Assembly: GCA_018336195.1 (NCBI GenBank)
Contig: JAGXQV010000177.1
Coordinates: forward strand, 1-33,539
Direction: 5' to 3'
DNA length: 33,539 bases
Source: Sulfuricella sp.
GTDB lineage: Bacteria; Pseudomonadota; Gammaproteobacteria; Burkholderiales; Sulfuricellaceae
Shown in pieces: positions 1 to 9,500 of this stretch. Under the pieces are notes generated by a model. That model was not told where the DNA came from. It worked only from the letters and a program-made list of their open reading frames with translations, and did no database searches. The translations under genes and the position numbers were made by a program. The stretch's first letter is position 1. Every line of letters begins with the position of its first letter.

Positions 1-2
1 CC

Positions 3-1202
3 GGCTCGTCCGATCTGAAGGGGACCGGCAACGGACTGGACAACCTCATCGTCGGCAACGCCGGCAACAACGTACTGGACGGCGGGGCAGGAAACGACCG
101 GATAAACGGCGGCAGCGGAGACGACATCCTGGCCGGGGACGCCGGCATCGATATCCTCGACGGTGGTACCGGCGACGACACCTTGCGTGGTGGCGGAAAC
201 AACAGTGCGCTGCTGGGTGGCAACGGTAACGATACCCTCGTCGCGGCTGCCGGTAACAACTTCTTCGTCGGCGGAAAACAGGACGACGTCATTACCACCG
301 GGGCAGGGCACAACGTCGTGGCTTTCAATCATGAGGATCGCAACGACATCGTTCTGCCCAGCCGGGGAGCGAGCAACACGCTTTCCCTGGGGGGAGGAAT
401 CGGGTACGAAGACTTGAAGTTCGCGAAACACGGCAACGACCTCGTTCTCGATGTCGGCCAGAACAACACCGTCACCTTCTCGGGATGGTATGCAAGTGCG
501 GACAACCGCAATTTTGTAACCCTGCAGATGATCGACGGCGCCCATGGCAACGGCAAAGGAAATTTCTTGGGGGGAAAAGGCGCAGGTGAGAATTCCGGCA
601 GCGGTAACACGTCCCCCGGCAATAGCGACAAAGGGGCTTCCGGCAGCAGCGATTCGCATCCCGGCAACAGCGACAAAGGTGCCTCCGGCAGCAGTGACGC
701 CCATCCCGGTAACAGCGACAAAGGCGCCTCCGGTAGCAGCGATGCTCACCCCGGAAACAGCGATAAAGGCGCATCGGGAAGTGGCGACACTCATCCCGGC
801 AACAGCGACAAGAACGCCTCCGGAAGCAGCGATGCTTCTCCCGGCAACAGCGGCAGCAGCCACTCGAATACCCCCGGCAATAGCGACAAGGGCAATAAAA
901 CCGGTCATTCCGCGCTGGAGCTGTATACCCAGAAGGTCGAAACTTTCGACTTCACCGCCCTGGTGACCAAGTTCGACCAGGCGCGCAGCGGTTCCGGTTC
1001 GGACGGGGGCGGATGGAGCCTGATGAACGCGCTGCTCGATGCGCACCTGGCCGGCAGTGGTTCGGAAGCGCTCGGCGGCGACCTGGCTTATGCCTATGGG
1101 GGGCATGACGATCTTTCCGGCATTTCGCTGGCGGCGGCCCAGGAGGTGCTCAAGAATGCGAAATTCGGCAACGGCGCTCAAGCGTTGAGCCTCGTCAAGT
1201 GA
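3..1202 (+). CDS. RTX calcium-binding exoprotein, C-terminal part (5' truncated by window)
   Basis: The reading frame is already open at base 3 and runs to TGA at 1200-1202, so about 399 C-terminal residues of a larger protein are visible. The first ~90 residues are glycine/aspartate nonapeptides of the GGxGxDxLx type (GGAGNDRIN, GGSGDDILA, GGTGDDTLR, GGNGNDTLV), the parallel beta-roll that binds calcium outside the cell. A degenerate beta-roll region follows, then a low-complexity linker of 15-residue repeats beginning PGNSDKGASGSSD (615-899), then ~100 residues (SALELYTQKVETFDF onward) rich in Gly/Ser/Ala, presumably the uncleaved C-terminal type I secretion signal. HlyD- and HlyB-type exporter genes lie directly downstream, only 10 nt away in the case of hlyD, which supports export as a type I substrate. 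The function of the missing N-terminal region, whether enzyme, adhesin or S-layer-like, cannot be told. Confidence 0.9.
   Translation, partial: GSSDLKGTGNGLDNLIVGNAGNNVLDGGAGNDRINGGSGDDILAGDAGIDILDGGTGDDTLRGGGNNSALLGGNGNDTLVAAAGNNFFVGGKQDDVITTGAGHNVVAFNHEDRNDIVLPSRGASNTLSLGGGIGYEDLKFAKHGNDLVLDVGQNNTVTFSGWYASADNRNFVTLQMIDGAHGNGKGNFLGGKGAGENSGSGNTSPGNSDKGASGSSDSHPGNSDKGASGSSDAHPGNSDKGASGSSDAHPGNSDKGASGSGDTHPGNSDKNASGSSDASPGNSGSSHSNTPGNSDKGNKTGHSALELYTQKVETFDFTALVTKFDQARSGSGSDGGGWSLMNALLDAHLAGSGSEALGGDLAYAYGGHDDLSGISLAAAQEVLKNAKFGNGAQALSLVK
615..899 (+). repeat. 45-bp in-frame tandem repeats in the RTX gene
   Basis: Units starting PGNSDK recur at 615, 660, 705, 750 and 795 with an exact 45-base period. 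Shortened or decayed units start at 840 and 873. The protein repeat (PGNSDKGASGSSDxH) is better conserved than the DNA, because synonymous bases differ between units. This indicates selection on the peptide, or an old expansion, rather than a fresh slippage event. The unit is hydrophilic and probably forms a flexible spacer. Confidence 0.92.
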
Positions 1203-1212
1203 GGCCGGCATC

Positions 1213-2568
1213 ATGAAGCTGTCGAAACTTGCCCTGGTGCTTGAGCCGGATACGGCCGATTTTGCGCCGGGGCTGCTGGCGATCCAGGAAAGTCCGCCGG
1301 GGCGCATGCCCATGGTGATGGCCTATTCGCTGGGGACATTGTTCGTCATTCTGGTCTTGTGGGCGATCTTCGGTAAGCTGGACATTGTGGCCAGCGCCGA
1401 AGGCCGCTTGGTGCCCCAGACCTACATCAAGATCGTGCAGCCGGCGGATGCCGGCATCGTCCGGGACATTCTCGTTACGGAAGGCGCGGCGGTTTCCGCC
1501 GGCCAAGTGTTGATGCGCATGGACACCAAGCTCGCCGACGCTGACGCCAAGACGATCCGCAATGAAATGCAATTGAAATCGCTGCAATTGCGCAGGATAA
1601 CCGCTGAACTGAACGGTTCCCGGATGGCGATGAGGAAAGACGATCCACCCCTGCTTTATGCGCAGATCGACGGCCAGTATCAAGCGCATCGCCAAGCATA
1701 CCAGGATGCCCTCGATCAGGAATCGGCAACGCTCGAACGCGCCCGGCATGACCTGGAATCGTCCCGGGAAATACTCAGCAAATTGCAGCAGACCGTTCCC
1801 TCCTACCAGAAAACCGCCGACGCCTACGAGAAACTTGCCGCGGGTGGCTTTTTCAGCCCTCTGGCTTCTCAGGAAAAGGTTAGGGACAAAATCGAGAAGG
1901 AGCAGGATCTCCTTGCTCAGGCGTCTACCGTCGCTGGCCTGCAAGCGGCGATCGACGCCTCGGGTAAGAAACTCGCTCAGATCACCTCGAATTACCGCAG
2001 CCAACTGCAGAACGAGCGGGTCGAGATCGAATCGCAGTATCAGAAGCTTCAGCAGGAGTGGGCCAAGATCGAACACAAGAGCGAACTGCTCGAACTGAAA
2101 GCGTCGCAAGCGGGTATCGTCAAGGACTTGGCGATACACACGCAGGGGTCGGTGGTTTCGCCGGGGAGCGTGGTGATGATCCTGGTGCCGCATGACGAAC
2201 CGTTGCAGGCCGAGATTTTGGTGAAGAACGAGGATGTCGGTTTTGTTTTTCCGGGGCAAAAGGTCAAGCTCAAACTGTCGGCCTATCCTTTCCAGAAATA
2301 TGGGATGCTCGACGGCACGGTTCTCCACGTCGGCGCCGATGCCCTGGAGGAATCCGCCCAGAACAAGGTTGCCAATACGCCGCAACCCTCTTCCTACAAG
2401 GCGCTGGTACAACTCGATTCGCAACAGTTCCAGTTGGACGACGAACGACTAAAACTCGCAGCGGGGATGCAGGTAGTTGCCGAGATTCACCAAGGCAAGC
2501 GGACGGTTCTGGAATACCTGCTTTCCCCGGTGCAGAAGGCATTTACCGAAGCGGCGCGCGAGCGGTGA
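1213..2568 (+). CDS. HlyD-family type I secretion membrane fusion protein
   Basis: This 451-residue periplasmic adaptor would link the inner-membrane ABC exporter to a TolC-like outer-membrane channel. A short cytoplasmic N-terminus precedes one membrane segment at about residues 36-56 (MAYSLGTLFVILVLWAIFG). Then come the lipoyl/barrel-sandwich half (SAEGRLVPQTYIKIVQPADAGIV...GAAVSAGQVLMRMD), a long alpha-helical coiled-coil hairpin at about 110-295, and the second barrel-sandwich half plus beta-barrel (KASQAGIVKDLAIHTQGSVVSPG). The length is normal for HlyD/LapC-like proteins. The ATG is 10 nt after the RTX stop, so the two are almost certainly co-transcribed. No TolC gene is visible in the window. 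Confidence 0.93.
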   Translation: MKLSKLALVLEPDTADFAPGLLAIQESPPGRMPMVMAYSLGTLFVILVLWAIFGKLDIVASAEGRLVPQTYIKIVQPADAGIVRDILVTEGAAVSAGQVLMRMDTKLADADAKTIRNEMQLKSLQLRRITAELNGSRMAMRKDDPPLLYAQIDGQYQAHRQAYQDALDQESATLERARHDLESSREILSKLQQTVPSYQKTADAYEKLAAGGFFSPLASQEKVRDKIEKEQDLLAQASTVAGLQAAIDASGKKLAQITSNYRSQLQNERVEIESQYQKLQQEWAKIEHKSELLELKASQAGIVKDLAIHTQGSVVSPGSVVMILVPHDEPLQAEILVKNEDVGFVFPGQKVKLKLSAYPFQKYGMLDGTVLHVGADALEESAQNKVANTPQPSSYKALVQLDSQQFQLDDERLKLAAGMQVVAEIHQGKRTVLEYLLSPVQKAFTEAARER

Positions 2569-2585
2569 ATGACCTCCTCCGCATG

Positions 2586-2745
2586 AGCGCTGATCTTCAG
2601 CCGAAGCGGGATATTTCGAATAAAGAGGCTGTTTCCTGTAGGAGCGTGGCTTGCCCGCGACAATGGGTGCCACGAAGAAGCACCGTAATTGCGGGCAAGC
2701 CACCGCTCCCACGAAGAACAAAAGCATTAGCTGAAAATCAGCGCT
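2586..2745. repeat. Nested inverted-repeat (REP/BIME-like) element between hlyD and hlyB
   Basis: Outer arms AGCGCTGATCTTCAGC (2586-2601) and GCTGAAAATCAGCGCT (2730-2745) are complementary at 15 of 16 positions. Inside them lie inner arms built on GGAGCGTGGCTTGCCCGC (about 2638-2660) and its near reverse complement (about 2690-2713). A small central ggtgc/gcacc hairpin sits in the loop. The inner core resembles the REP-like palindrome at 23102 in this window. The whole forms a large potential hairpin in the mRNA between the adaptor and exporter genes. Nothing in it looks coding. Confidence 0.75.
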
Positions 2746-2759
2746 AATCAGGTAAGAAT

Positions 2760-4925
2760 ATGAATTACAAGAATCTGCTTCAGGGGGAAACGCTGGTCTG
2801 GGCATTAGGCAGCTTGTGCGCGCTGCAAAGGATGCCGTTCGATCCCCAGTTGTTACGGCAACAATTCCCGCCGCCATTCACTTTGGAAACCCTGTTCCAT
2901 GCCGCGCAAGCTCTGGGTTTCAAGATCAAGGCCAAGCGCCGGGAGGTGGGTGCCCTGGCGCAGTTACCCGCGCCTTTCCTGGTGCTCATCAACTTGCCGA
3001 GCGATGACGCCTCGGCCACTGTAAATGAAGTTTCCCGTACTCTGGCCCTGGTCGCCGAGGTCCGGGACGACGGCATCGTGCTCTTCGAAGCTGGCACCAA
3101 TACTCCGCAGTGCCTCACTCAGGACGAGTTCTCCAGCCGCTACGCCGGCACCGTGCTACTGGCCAAACCCAAAAACAAAGCCGTGCGAGACCCCGACAGC
3201 GGCGTATCCGGAAAACCCGCGTTCGGCTTTCGCTGGTTCCTGACCGCGCTTGCCAAGCACAAACGCATCTGGCGCGACATCCTGCTGGCCTCGTTGGTTA
3301 TCCAATTGATCGCCCTGGCTACGCCGTTGTTTACCCAGATCATCATCGACAAGGTGGTCGTGCACCGCACCGAAAGCACGCTGATGGTCATTGGCTTCGG
3401 CCTTGCGGTATTTATGCTCTTCACCGCGGGACTGACCTGGGTTCGCCAATACCTCGTTCTCCACACCGGAAACCGGGTCGACGCGGTACTCGGCGCTTCG
3501 GTCTTCAGCCACCTTTTCGCGCTGCCTCCCCGCTATTTCGAACACCGGCCGACCGGCGTCATCGCGGCACGTCTGCATGGTGTCGAAAGCATCCGCGAGT
3601 TCGTGGCCAGCGCGGCGGTGACGCTTCTTCTCGACATCCCTTTCCTGCTGATCTTCGTGGCGGTGATGTTCTACTACAGCGTCAGCCTAACGTTGATCTC
3701 CCTGGCGATCCTCGGCCTGATCGCCGGAATGAGTGCGGCGCTTTCCCCGCTCTTTCGCTCCCGTCTCGACCGGCAATTCCTGCTCAGTGCTCGCAATCAG
3801 GCCTTCGTCACCGAGCATGTCGCCGGGATCGAAACGGTCAAGAGCCTGCAAATGGAACCCCAGATCGGTGCGACCTACAACGATTATCTCGCCACCTACC
3901 TCCAGGCCGGTTTCCGTACCAAGCAGATTGCCAATACCTACAACGTCGCCGCCAACACCCTCGAACAAGCCATGACGCTCCTCATCCTCGTGGTGGGGGC
4001 TTACAAGGTGATGACCAGTACCGACTTCACTATCGGCATGTTGGTCGCATTCCAGATGTTCGCGGCCAAACTCTCGCAACCCATGTTGCGGCTGGTTGGC
4101 TTGTGGCAACAGTTCCAGCAAGCGAGCCTGTCGGTCAAACGCCTTGGCGATATCCTCAATGCGCCGATTGAACCGTATGCGGTGGTTCCCACCCGAACCG
4201 GCGATGCTAATGGCCGGATCGAATTCGTGGGCCTCAGTTTTCGCTATAACGACAAGCTGCCCTACCTCTACCAGGGCTTCAATCTGGTCGTCGTCCCCGG
4301 AAAAACCATCGCCATCATGGGGCCGTCCGGATCGGGGAAAAGCACCCTGGCCAAGCTCCTGCAAGGCTTCTACTTGCCTAGCGAAGGGCAAATTTTCATC
4401 GGCGAAACCGATCTCAGGCATCTTTCCACTAACGAGTTGCGTAGTTATTTCGGTATCGTGCCGCAGGAGACCATCCTTTTTTCCGGCACCCTGTATGACA
4501 ATCTGCTCAAGGCTAATCCTCGGGCCGCGTTCGAACAGATCGTTCAGGCTTGCAAGATGGCAGAGATCCACGATTTCATCGAAAAACTGCCACAAGGTTA
4601 TCAAACTGAAATCGGCGAGCGGGGAATGGGACTTTCCGGTGGGCAAAAACAACGCATTTCGATCGCCAGAGCGCTCCTCAAAAATCCCAAGATACTGATT
4701 TTCGATGAAGCTACCAGCGGCCTCGACGCTCACACCGCCGAGCATTTCGCCAAGACCATCAATACCTTCAAGGGCCAGGTGACGATAATTTTTATTACCC
4801 ACCAATTGCCCAAGGGTCTGCATGTGGATGAAACAGTACGGATCGGCCTTGCCGACTTTAGCACAGACCCCAGCGAACCTTCGTCGCCACCCGACATTTC
4901 GCGGGAATGTCGTCAAAGTTGCTGA
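2760..4925 (+). CDS. HlyB-type type I secretion ABC transporter with C39-like domain
   Basis: This 721-residue inner-membrane exporter combines permease and ATPase. Residues ~1-130 form a peptidase-C39-like domain. The catalytic-cysteine region is replaced (QGETLVWALGSLCAL in place of Q...DCG), so it is a non-proteolytic docking domain as in HlyB, fitting an RTX substrate without a GG leader. The transmembrane domain covers about 165-450. The nucleotide-binding domain has Walker A GPSGSGKST at 521-529, signature LSGGQ at 625-629, Walker B ILIFDE at 645-650, and the H-loop in ITHQLPKGL. The ATG at 2760 follows a purine-rich AGGTAAGA. The gene order RTX-hlyD-hlyB is reversed from the classical B-D order. 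A REP-like element separates it from hlyD. Confidence 0.93.
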   Translation: MNYKNLLQGETLVWALGSLCALQRMPFDPQLLRQQFPPPFTLETLFHAAQALGFKIKAKRREVGALAQLPAPFLVLINLPSDDASATVNEVSRTLALVAEVRDDGIVLFEAGTNTPQCLTQDEFSSRYAGTVLLAKPKNKAVRDPDSGVSGKPAFGFRWFLTALAKHKRIWRDILLASLVIQLIALATPLFTQIIIDKVVVHRTESTLMVIGFGLAVFMLFTAGLTWVRQYLVLHTGNRVDAVLGASVFSHLFALPPRYFEHRPTGVIAARLHGVESIREFVASAAVTLLLDIPFLLIFVAVMFYYSVSLTLISLAILGLIAGMSAALSPLFRSRLDRQFLLSARNQAFVTEHVAGIETVKSLQMEPQIGATYNDYLATYLQAGFRTKQIANTYNVAANTLEQAMTLLILVVGAYKVMTSTDFTIGMLVAFQMFAAKLSQPMLRLVGLWQQFQQASLSVKRLGDILNAPIEPYAVVPTRTGDANGRIEFVGLSFRYNDKLPYLYQGFNLVVVPGKTIAIMGPSGSGKSTLAKLLQGFYLPSEGQIFIGETDLRHLSTNELRSYFGIVPQETILFSGTLYDNLLKANPRAAFEQIVQACKMAEIHDFIEKLPQGYQTEIGERGMGLSGGQKQRISIARALLKNPKILIFDEATSGLDAHTAEHFAKTINTFKGQVTIIFITHQLPKGLHVDETVRIGLADFSTDPSEPSSPPDISRECRQSC

Positions 4926-4969
4926 ATTTTGCGCACCAACCACGCGGGTTTCCCCGGCGCGATTTCAAA

Positions 4970-5857
4970 TTACGCCGGAAAAACCCCGGTCGAAAGATAG
5001 CGGTCACCACGGTCGCAGACGATGGAGACGATCACCGCGTTCTCCACTTCGTCGGATAGGTGCAGCGCTGCTGCCAGCGCGCCGCCCGAGGAAATTCCGG
5101 CGAAAATGCCCTCTTCGCGGGCGAGACGGCGGGTGATCTCTTCGGCTTCGCTTTGGGTGACTTCCATGATGCGGTCGACCCGGCTGAAATCGCAGATCTT
5201 CGGCAGGTATTCCTTGGGCCATTTGCGGATGCCGGGGATTTGCGAGCCGTCCGTCGGCTGGGCGCCGATGATCTGCACCGCCGGATTCTGTTCCTTGAGG
5301 TAGCGCGAGCAGCCCATGATGGTGCCGGTGGTGCCCATGCTGCTAACGAAATGGGTGACGCTGCCCGCGCTGTCGCGCCAGATTTCAGGGCCGGTGGTTT
5401 CGTAATGGGCCTGCGGGTTGTCGGGGTTGGAGAACTGGTCGAGGATCACTCCCTTGCCTTCGCTGTGCAGGCGGTTGGCGGTGTCGATGGCGGCTTCCAT
5501 GCTGCCGGCCTGGGGGGTGAGCACGATTTCCGCGCCGAAAGCGCGCATTACCTGGCGGCGCTCGATGCTCATGTGCTCGGGCATGACCAGCACCATCTTG
5601 TAGCCGCGCATTGCCGCCGCCATCGCCAGGGCGATGCCGGTGTTGCCGCTGGTGGCCTCGATCAGGGTATCGCCGGGCTTGATCTCGCCGCGCGCCTCGG
5701 CGTGCTGGATCATCGCCAGCGCCGGCCTGTCCTTCACCGACCCGGCGGGATTGTTGCCTTCCAGCTTGACCAAGATAGTGTTGCCGGTGGTGCCGGGCAG
5801 GCGCTTGAGCTTGACCAGCGGGGTGTTGCCGACGAAGTCTTCGATGGTTTTGAACAT
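4970..5857 (-). CDS. cysM: Cysteine synthase B (O-acetylserine/thiosulfate sulfhydrylase)
   Basis: This 295-residue PLP enzyme of the fold-type II beta family makes cysteine from O-acetylserine and sulfide, or S-sulfocysteine from thiosulfate. The PLP lysine is K42 in NNPAGSVKDRPA, and the substrate loop TSGNTG is at 69-74. The C-terminal glycine-rich motif GISSGGALAAA is present. CysM-like rather than CysK-like features are the length just under 300, the opening MFKTIEDFVGNTPLVKLKRL, and the EMLP-free segment MPEHMSIERRQVMRAFGAE. The ATG is preceded by AAGGA. It is convergent with the hlyB-like gene, with 44 bp between the two stops and no obvious terminator there. Confidence 0.95.
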   Translation of the reverse strand: MFKTIEDFVGNTPLVKLKRLPGTTGNTILVKLEGNNPAGSVKDRPALAMIQHAEARGEIKPGDTLIEATSGNTGIALAMAAAMRGYKMVLVMPEHMSIERRQVMRAFGAEIVLTPQAGSMEAAIDTANRLHSEGKGVILDQFSNPDNPQAHYETTGPEIWRDSAGSVTHFVSSMGTTGTIMGCSRYLKEQNPAVQIIGAQPTDGSQIPGIRKWPKEYLPKICDFSRVDRIMEVTQSEAEEITRRLAREEGIFAGISSGGALAAALHLSDEVENAVIVSIVCDRGDRYLSTGVFPA

Positions 5858-5977
5858 GGGAATTCCTTGCTGGGGAGGGATGGCGGTATTTTAGAGGAAA
5901 AACCTGGAGAAGGCGGCTTGCCGTTGTTAAACGGGTACGGTAGCGAATCGGTTGGTTCTGCATAAATTAAACCATTC

Positions 5978-5996
5978 AACCTCAAAACCTCAGTTG
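5978..5996 (+). repeat. Solo copy of the 19-bp AACCT(A/C)AAAACCTCAGTTG motif
   Basis: AACCTCAAAACCTCAGTTG differs by one base from both terminal arms of the element at 10623-10919. Including the flanking TTC, 21 of 22 bases match the reverse complement of 10901-10922. No second, inverted copy is seen nearby, so it looks like an orphan end, a decayed copy or an independent binding site. Confidence 0.7.
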
Positions 5997-6000
5997 CAAA

Positions 6001-6135
6001 CCGCAGAGGCGCAAAGATTGCGCAAAGGAAAACAGACGGTTGCAACGATGGCTGGAAGGATTGCCTTCTCGCCCTGTGGGAGGCTCAGCTTGATACGCCA
6101 TCTTATTGATTTCTTTGCGCCTTCGCGCCTTTGTA
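6001..6135. repeat. Imperfect inverted repeat, possible small non-autonomous element
   Basis: GCAGAGGCGCAAAG...GCGCAAAGGAAA at about 6002-6029 is complementary in broken fashion to TTCTTTGCGCCTTCGCGCC at about 6110-6130. The segment starts directly after the solo 19-mer and ends near a T-rich run. It resembles the GCGCAAAG-type intergenic repeats scattered in some proteobacterial genomes. Identity as a mobile element is inference. Confidence 0.45.
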
Positions 6136-6147
6136 GTTCATGAATTA

Positions 6148-6164
6148 TTTTTTTGGGGGGGGGG
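6148..6164 (+). repeat. T7-G10 homopolymer tract
   Basis: Seven T followed by ten G in a row lie in non-coding DNA about 380 bp upstream of the hybrid kinase. A G10 tract is slippage-prone. In other bacteria such tracts tune promoters or reading frames, but no promoter can be tied to this one. Confidence 0.85.
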
Positions 6165-6542
6165 CAACTGGTTGCGGTTGTTCTGCGGGGCTGGTGTCTG
6201 AATTCACGGCGCCGTGGCCCCGCGTGTGCGGGCGAAAAAGCCGTGCTGCGGATAATCCGGAGTTTATGCCGGAAATTAGGTGATTTCCCCGATTGAATTT
6301 AAGGGAAATCCCGGCTTTAATTCCGTACTCGACTTCCCCTATCCGGCAAGGGGTTATGCTGCGGGGGAGTGGGGCCAGGCACTTTTTGTCAATAATTATA
6401 AATCGTATCAAGTGTTTGACTTAAAATGGGTATGCAGGCGGGATGTTTTGGGTGGCGGCATTGGTATCGTGTTGTTTCACCAATGCTTTTGGCTTAGACT
6501 TGACTCGTTTGGCATATTTTATGCGGGTTGGAGGGGGTGAGC

Positions 6543-9500
6543 TTGAACGGATTCGGGAACGTGCTTCACAAACTCAGCAATCTGAGTATCTTTAAACGGC
6601 TCCTGGTGAGTTTCCTGCTGCTTTTTCTGCTCATGGTCTGTTTCGTGGTTTTTGCGGTCAAGCAGATAACCGAACTGGCGGACATGACGGATAATCTTTA
6701 CAACCATCCGTTTCGTACCACCAACAACCTGCTCGAAGCGAAGGCGGCGGTTTACAACAACGTGCTGATTCTCCGGGAGATTATCCAGGAGCACGACAAC
6801 ATAAGGCTGGCCCGGGCTAATTCGGGGACGTCCAGCGGCCGCGAGGGTTCCAACAGCCGGATCGATTTCCTCCATCAGGAGGCGCAGGCACTGGATAGCC
6901 GTTTCCAAAATTATGTCGATCTCGCCAAGCAATCCTTCAGCGGCGACCCCAAGCTGATCCAGCAACTGGACGAGCAAAATCGCCGCTGGAATGCCTATCG
7001 CGAAGAAACCTACCGTCTCGCCCGCGAACATCAAATCGAACAAGCCTGGAAGCGTACTTACGACAAGAACAAGAATCCGGTGTTCGTACTGCTCAATCAG
7101 TTGAACAACGCCACCGAATCCTCGCGCAACGACGCCGACAATTACTTCAACGCCTCCCGTTCCGCCTATCAGCAAATCCTCATGGAAACCGCGGCGGCCG
7201 CCAGTGTGATCGTCGCGCTCTTCATCATTCTCGCCTTGAGTCTGGCGCGCACGATCACCCGTCCGCTGCTGCGTTTTCGCGAGAGCATCCTGGGGGTCGC
7301 CGAAGGGCAGTTCGACCAGCAGGTGCCGTTCCTCAGCTTGACCAACGAGCTGGGGGAAATCAGCCGCTCCCTCGAAACGTTGCGCCATGTCGCCTTGATG
7401 CAGGACGATTATGCAAAAACCAAGTCCAGCGTGAGCGAAATCGCCGGCGCCCTGCAAACCAGCACCTCGTTCGCCGAATTCGGCAATGCCCTGACTTCTC
7501 GGCTGGCGCCCGTCATGGAGTTGGCCTATGGCGCGTTTTATATTAGCGACAGCGCGCACGCCAGCCTGCAGCGGGCCGGCGGCTATGCTTGCGCCGATTC
7601 CACCTGCGTCAGCCGGGTGGTGTGGGGGGAAGGCCTGGTCGGCCAGGCCTGCCTGGAGAAGAAGCTGATCTCCCTGCCGCTTGCCGCTACGGACGGGGTC
7701 TGCACGCCCTATGGACTGGGGCAGTTGAACATTCATACCATCCTGGTGGTGCCGGTGGTGCACCAGGACGAAGTGCTTGCCGTCCTCGAACTCGGGGCGA
7801 TGCGGCCTTTCAGCGACGAGCGGAAATCCTTCCTGGAAATGCTCTTGCCGGTGATCGCCATCAACCTGGAAATTCTGACCGGCAATATCGAAACCCGCGA
7901 ACTCCTGGAAAAGAGCCAGGAGCAGGCGCGGATGCTGGAGAAGCAAGCCGAGGAACTGGCCGCCAGCCAGATATCCCTGGCGCAAATCGAGGAGCGTAGC
8001 CGCTTGATCCTGGGCGCCGTCAACGAAGGGATTTGGGGGCTGGATCTGGAAGGAGACACGACCTTCGTCAACCAGACCGCTGCGGAAATGGTCGGCTATA
8101 GCGTGGCGGAGTTGAGCGGCCGGCAGATGCATCCCTTGGTCCATTACGCCAAGCCGGACGGTTCCGCCTATCCGCACGAGCAATGCCCGATTCTCCAGAC
8201 CTTCCGGGACGGGGTGTCGCGCAACGTTTCCGACGAGGTGATGTGGCGCAAGGATGGTACGTCCTTCCCGATTGAATACGCGACCACGCCGCTTCACAAG
8301 AACGGCGAGATTGTCGGCGCGGTGGTGGTGTTCCGCGATATCACCGAGCGCAAACAAACCGAGAAGATCATGCTGGAAGCCAGGCAGGCAGCCGAGGAAG
8401 CCACCCGCATGAAGAGCGATTTCCTCGCCAACATGAGTCACGAGATTCGTACCCCGATGAACGCCATCATCGGCATGACCCACCTCGCCCTGCAAACCGA
8501 GTTGACCGCCAAGCAGCGCAACTACATGGGGAAAGTCGACGGTGCGGCCAAGGGACTGCTCGGCATCATCAACGGCATTCTGGATTTCTCCAAGATCGAG
8601 GCCGGCAAGATGGAATTCGAACACATCGATTTCGATCTTGAGGACGTCATGGAGCACCTTGCCGATCTTTCGGTCATCAAGGCGCAGGACAAAGGGCTGG
8701 AACTGCTGTTCGACATCGGTGCCGACGTCCCGACCGGGCTGATCGGCGACCCCATGCGCCTCGGGCAGGTGTTGATCAACCTGGTCAACAACGCCATCAA
8801 GTTCACCGAGACCGGCGAAATCGTGGTGGGCATCCATCGTGTCGCCGACGAGGCGGATGGCGTGCGGCTGCGTTTCGACGTTCACGACACGGGAGTCGGC
8901 TTGAGCGAGGAACAGCGGGCGCGTTTGTTCAGCGCCTTCTCGCAGGCGGATACCTCGACGACCCGCAAATACGGCGGTACCGGCCTGGGATTGACCATCA
9001 GCAAGCGCCTGGTCGAAATGATGGGGGGCGAAATCGGGGTGGAGAGCGACCCCGGCGTCGGCAGCACTTTCTTCTTTAGCGCCGAATTCGGGGTGCAACG
9101 CGATCAGAAGCGCCTCGACACCTCGGCGGTGGACAAGCGCGGCTTGCGTATCCTGGTGGTCGACGACAATGCCAGCGCCCGCGAGATATTCATCACCATG
9201 CTGACGGCGCTGAAATTCGAGGCCACCGTGGTGTCCAGCGGCGTCGAGGCGATTGGGGCGCTGGAGCAGGCGCAACTGGAAAACCAACCCTACGGCCTGG
9301 TGTTGATGGATTGGCACATGCCGGAAATGGATGGCGTCGAGGCGGTGCGACGCATCCGCGCCGACCAGCGCCTGGCGGAAACGCCGATGTGCGTGATGGT
9401 CACCGCCTACAGCCGGGACGAGTTGCTGCAGCAAACGCAGGATGTCCAGATCGACGGGCTGCTGGTCAAGCCGGTCAGCCCCTCCATGCTGTTCGACGGC

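Larger units (their letters stand above)
5858..6542. other. Gene-poor intergenic stretch of ~685 bp upstream of the hybrid kinase
   Basis: No convincing gene is present. It contains a lone 19-mer related to the terminal repeats of the downstream element (5978-5996), an imperfect inverted repeat of GCGCAAAG/CTTTGCGCC character (about 6001-6135), a T7G10 homopolymer (6148-6164), and a small hairpin GGAAAT-N6-ATTTCC (6271-6288). Short frames crossing it have no family resemblance or start context that I can support. The region is relatively AT-rich from 6370 on, where a kinase promoter is likely, but I could not fix a convincing -35/-10 pair. Confidence 0.6.

Noticed and set aside
615-899. Possible CRISPR-like array
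   Set aside because: The 45-bp periodic units are contiguous, in frame and coding, with no spacers. No cas genes are present.
2565-2747. 60-codon ORF between hlyD and hlyB
   Set aside because: It is made entirely of the nested inverted repeat and overlaps the hlyD stop; there is no family resemblance.
3687-4943. 418-codon minus-strand ORF opposite the ABC exporter
   Set aside because: It is a shadow of the exporter gene, which has all Walker, signature and H-loop motifs in frame.
6145-6411. 88-codon minus-strand ORF ending in the G10 tract
   Set aside because: Proline/lysine-rich translation of homopolymer and hairpin sequence, no start context or recognisable motif.
6509-6524. Sigma-54-like TTGGCATATTTTATGC upstream of the hybrid kinase
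   Set aside because: GG-N10-GC spacing is right, but the predicted start (~6536) would lie downstream of the ribosome-binding site at 6530-6534, so it cannot serve the annotated start. A chance match is more likely.
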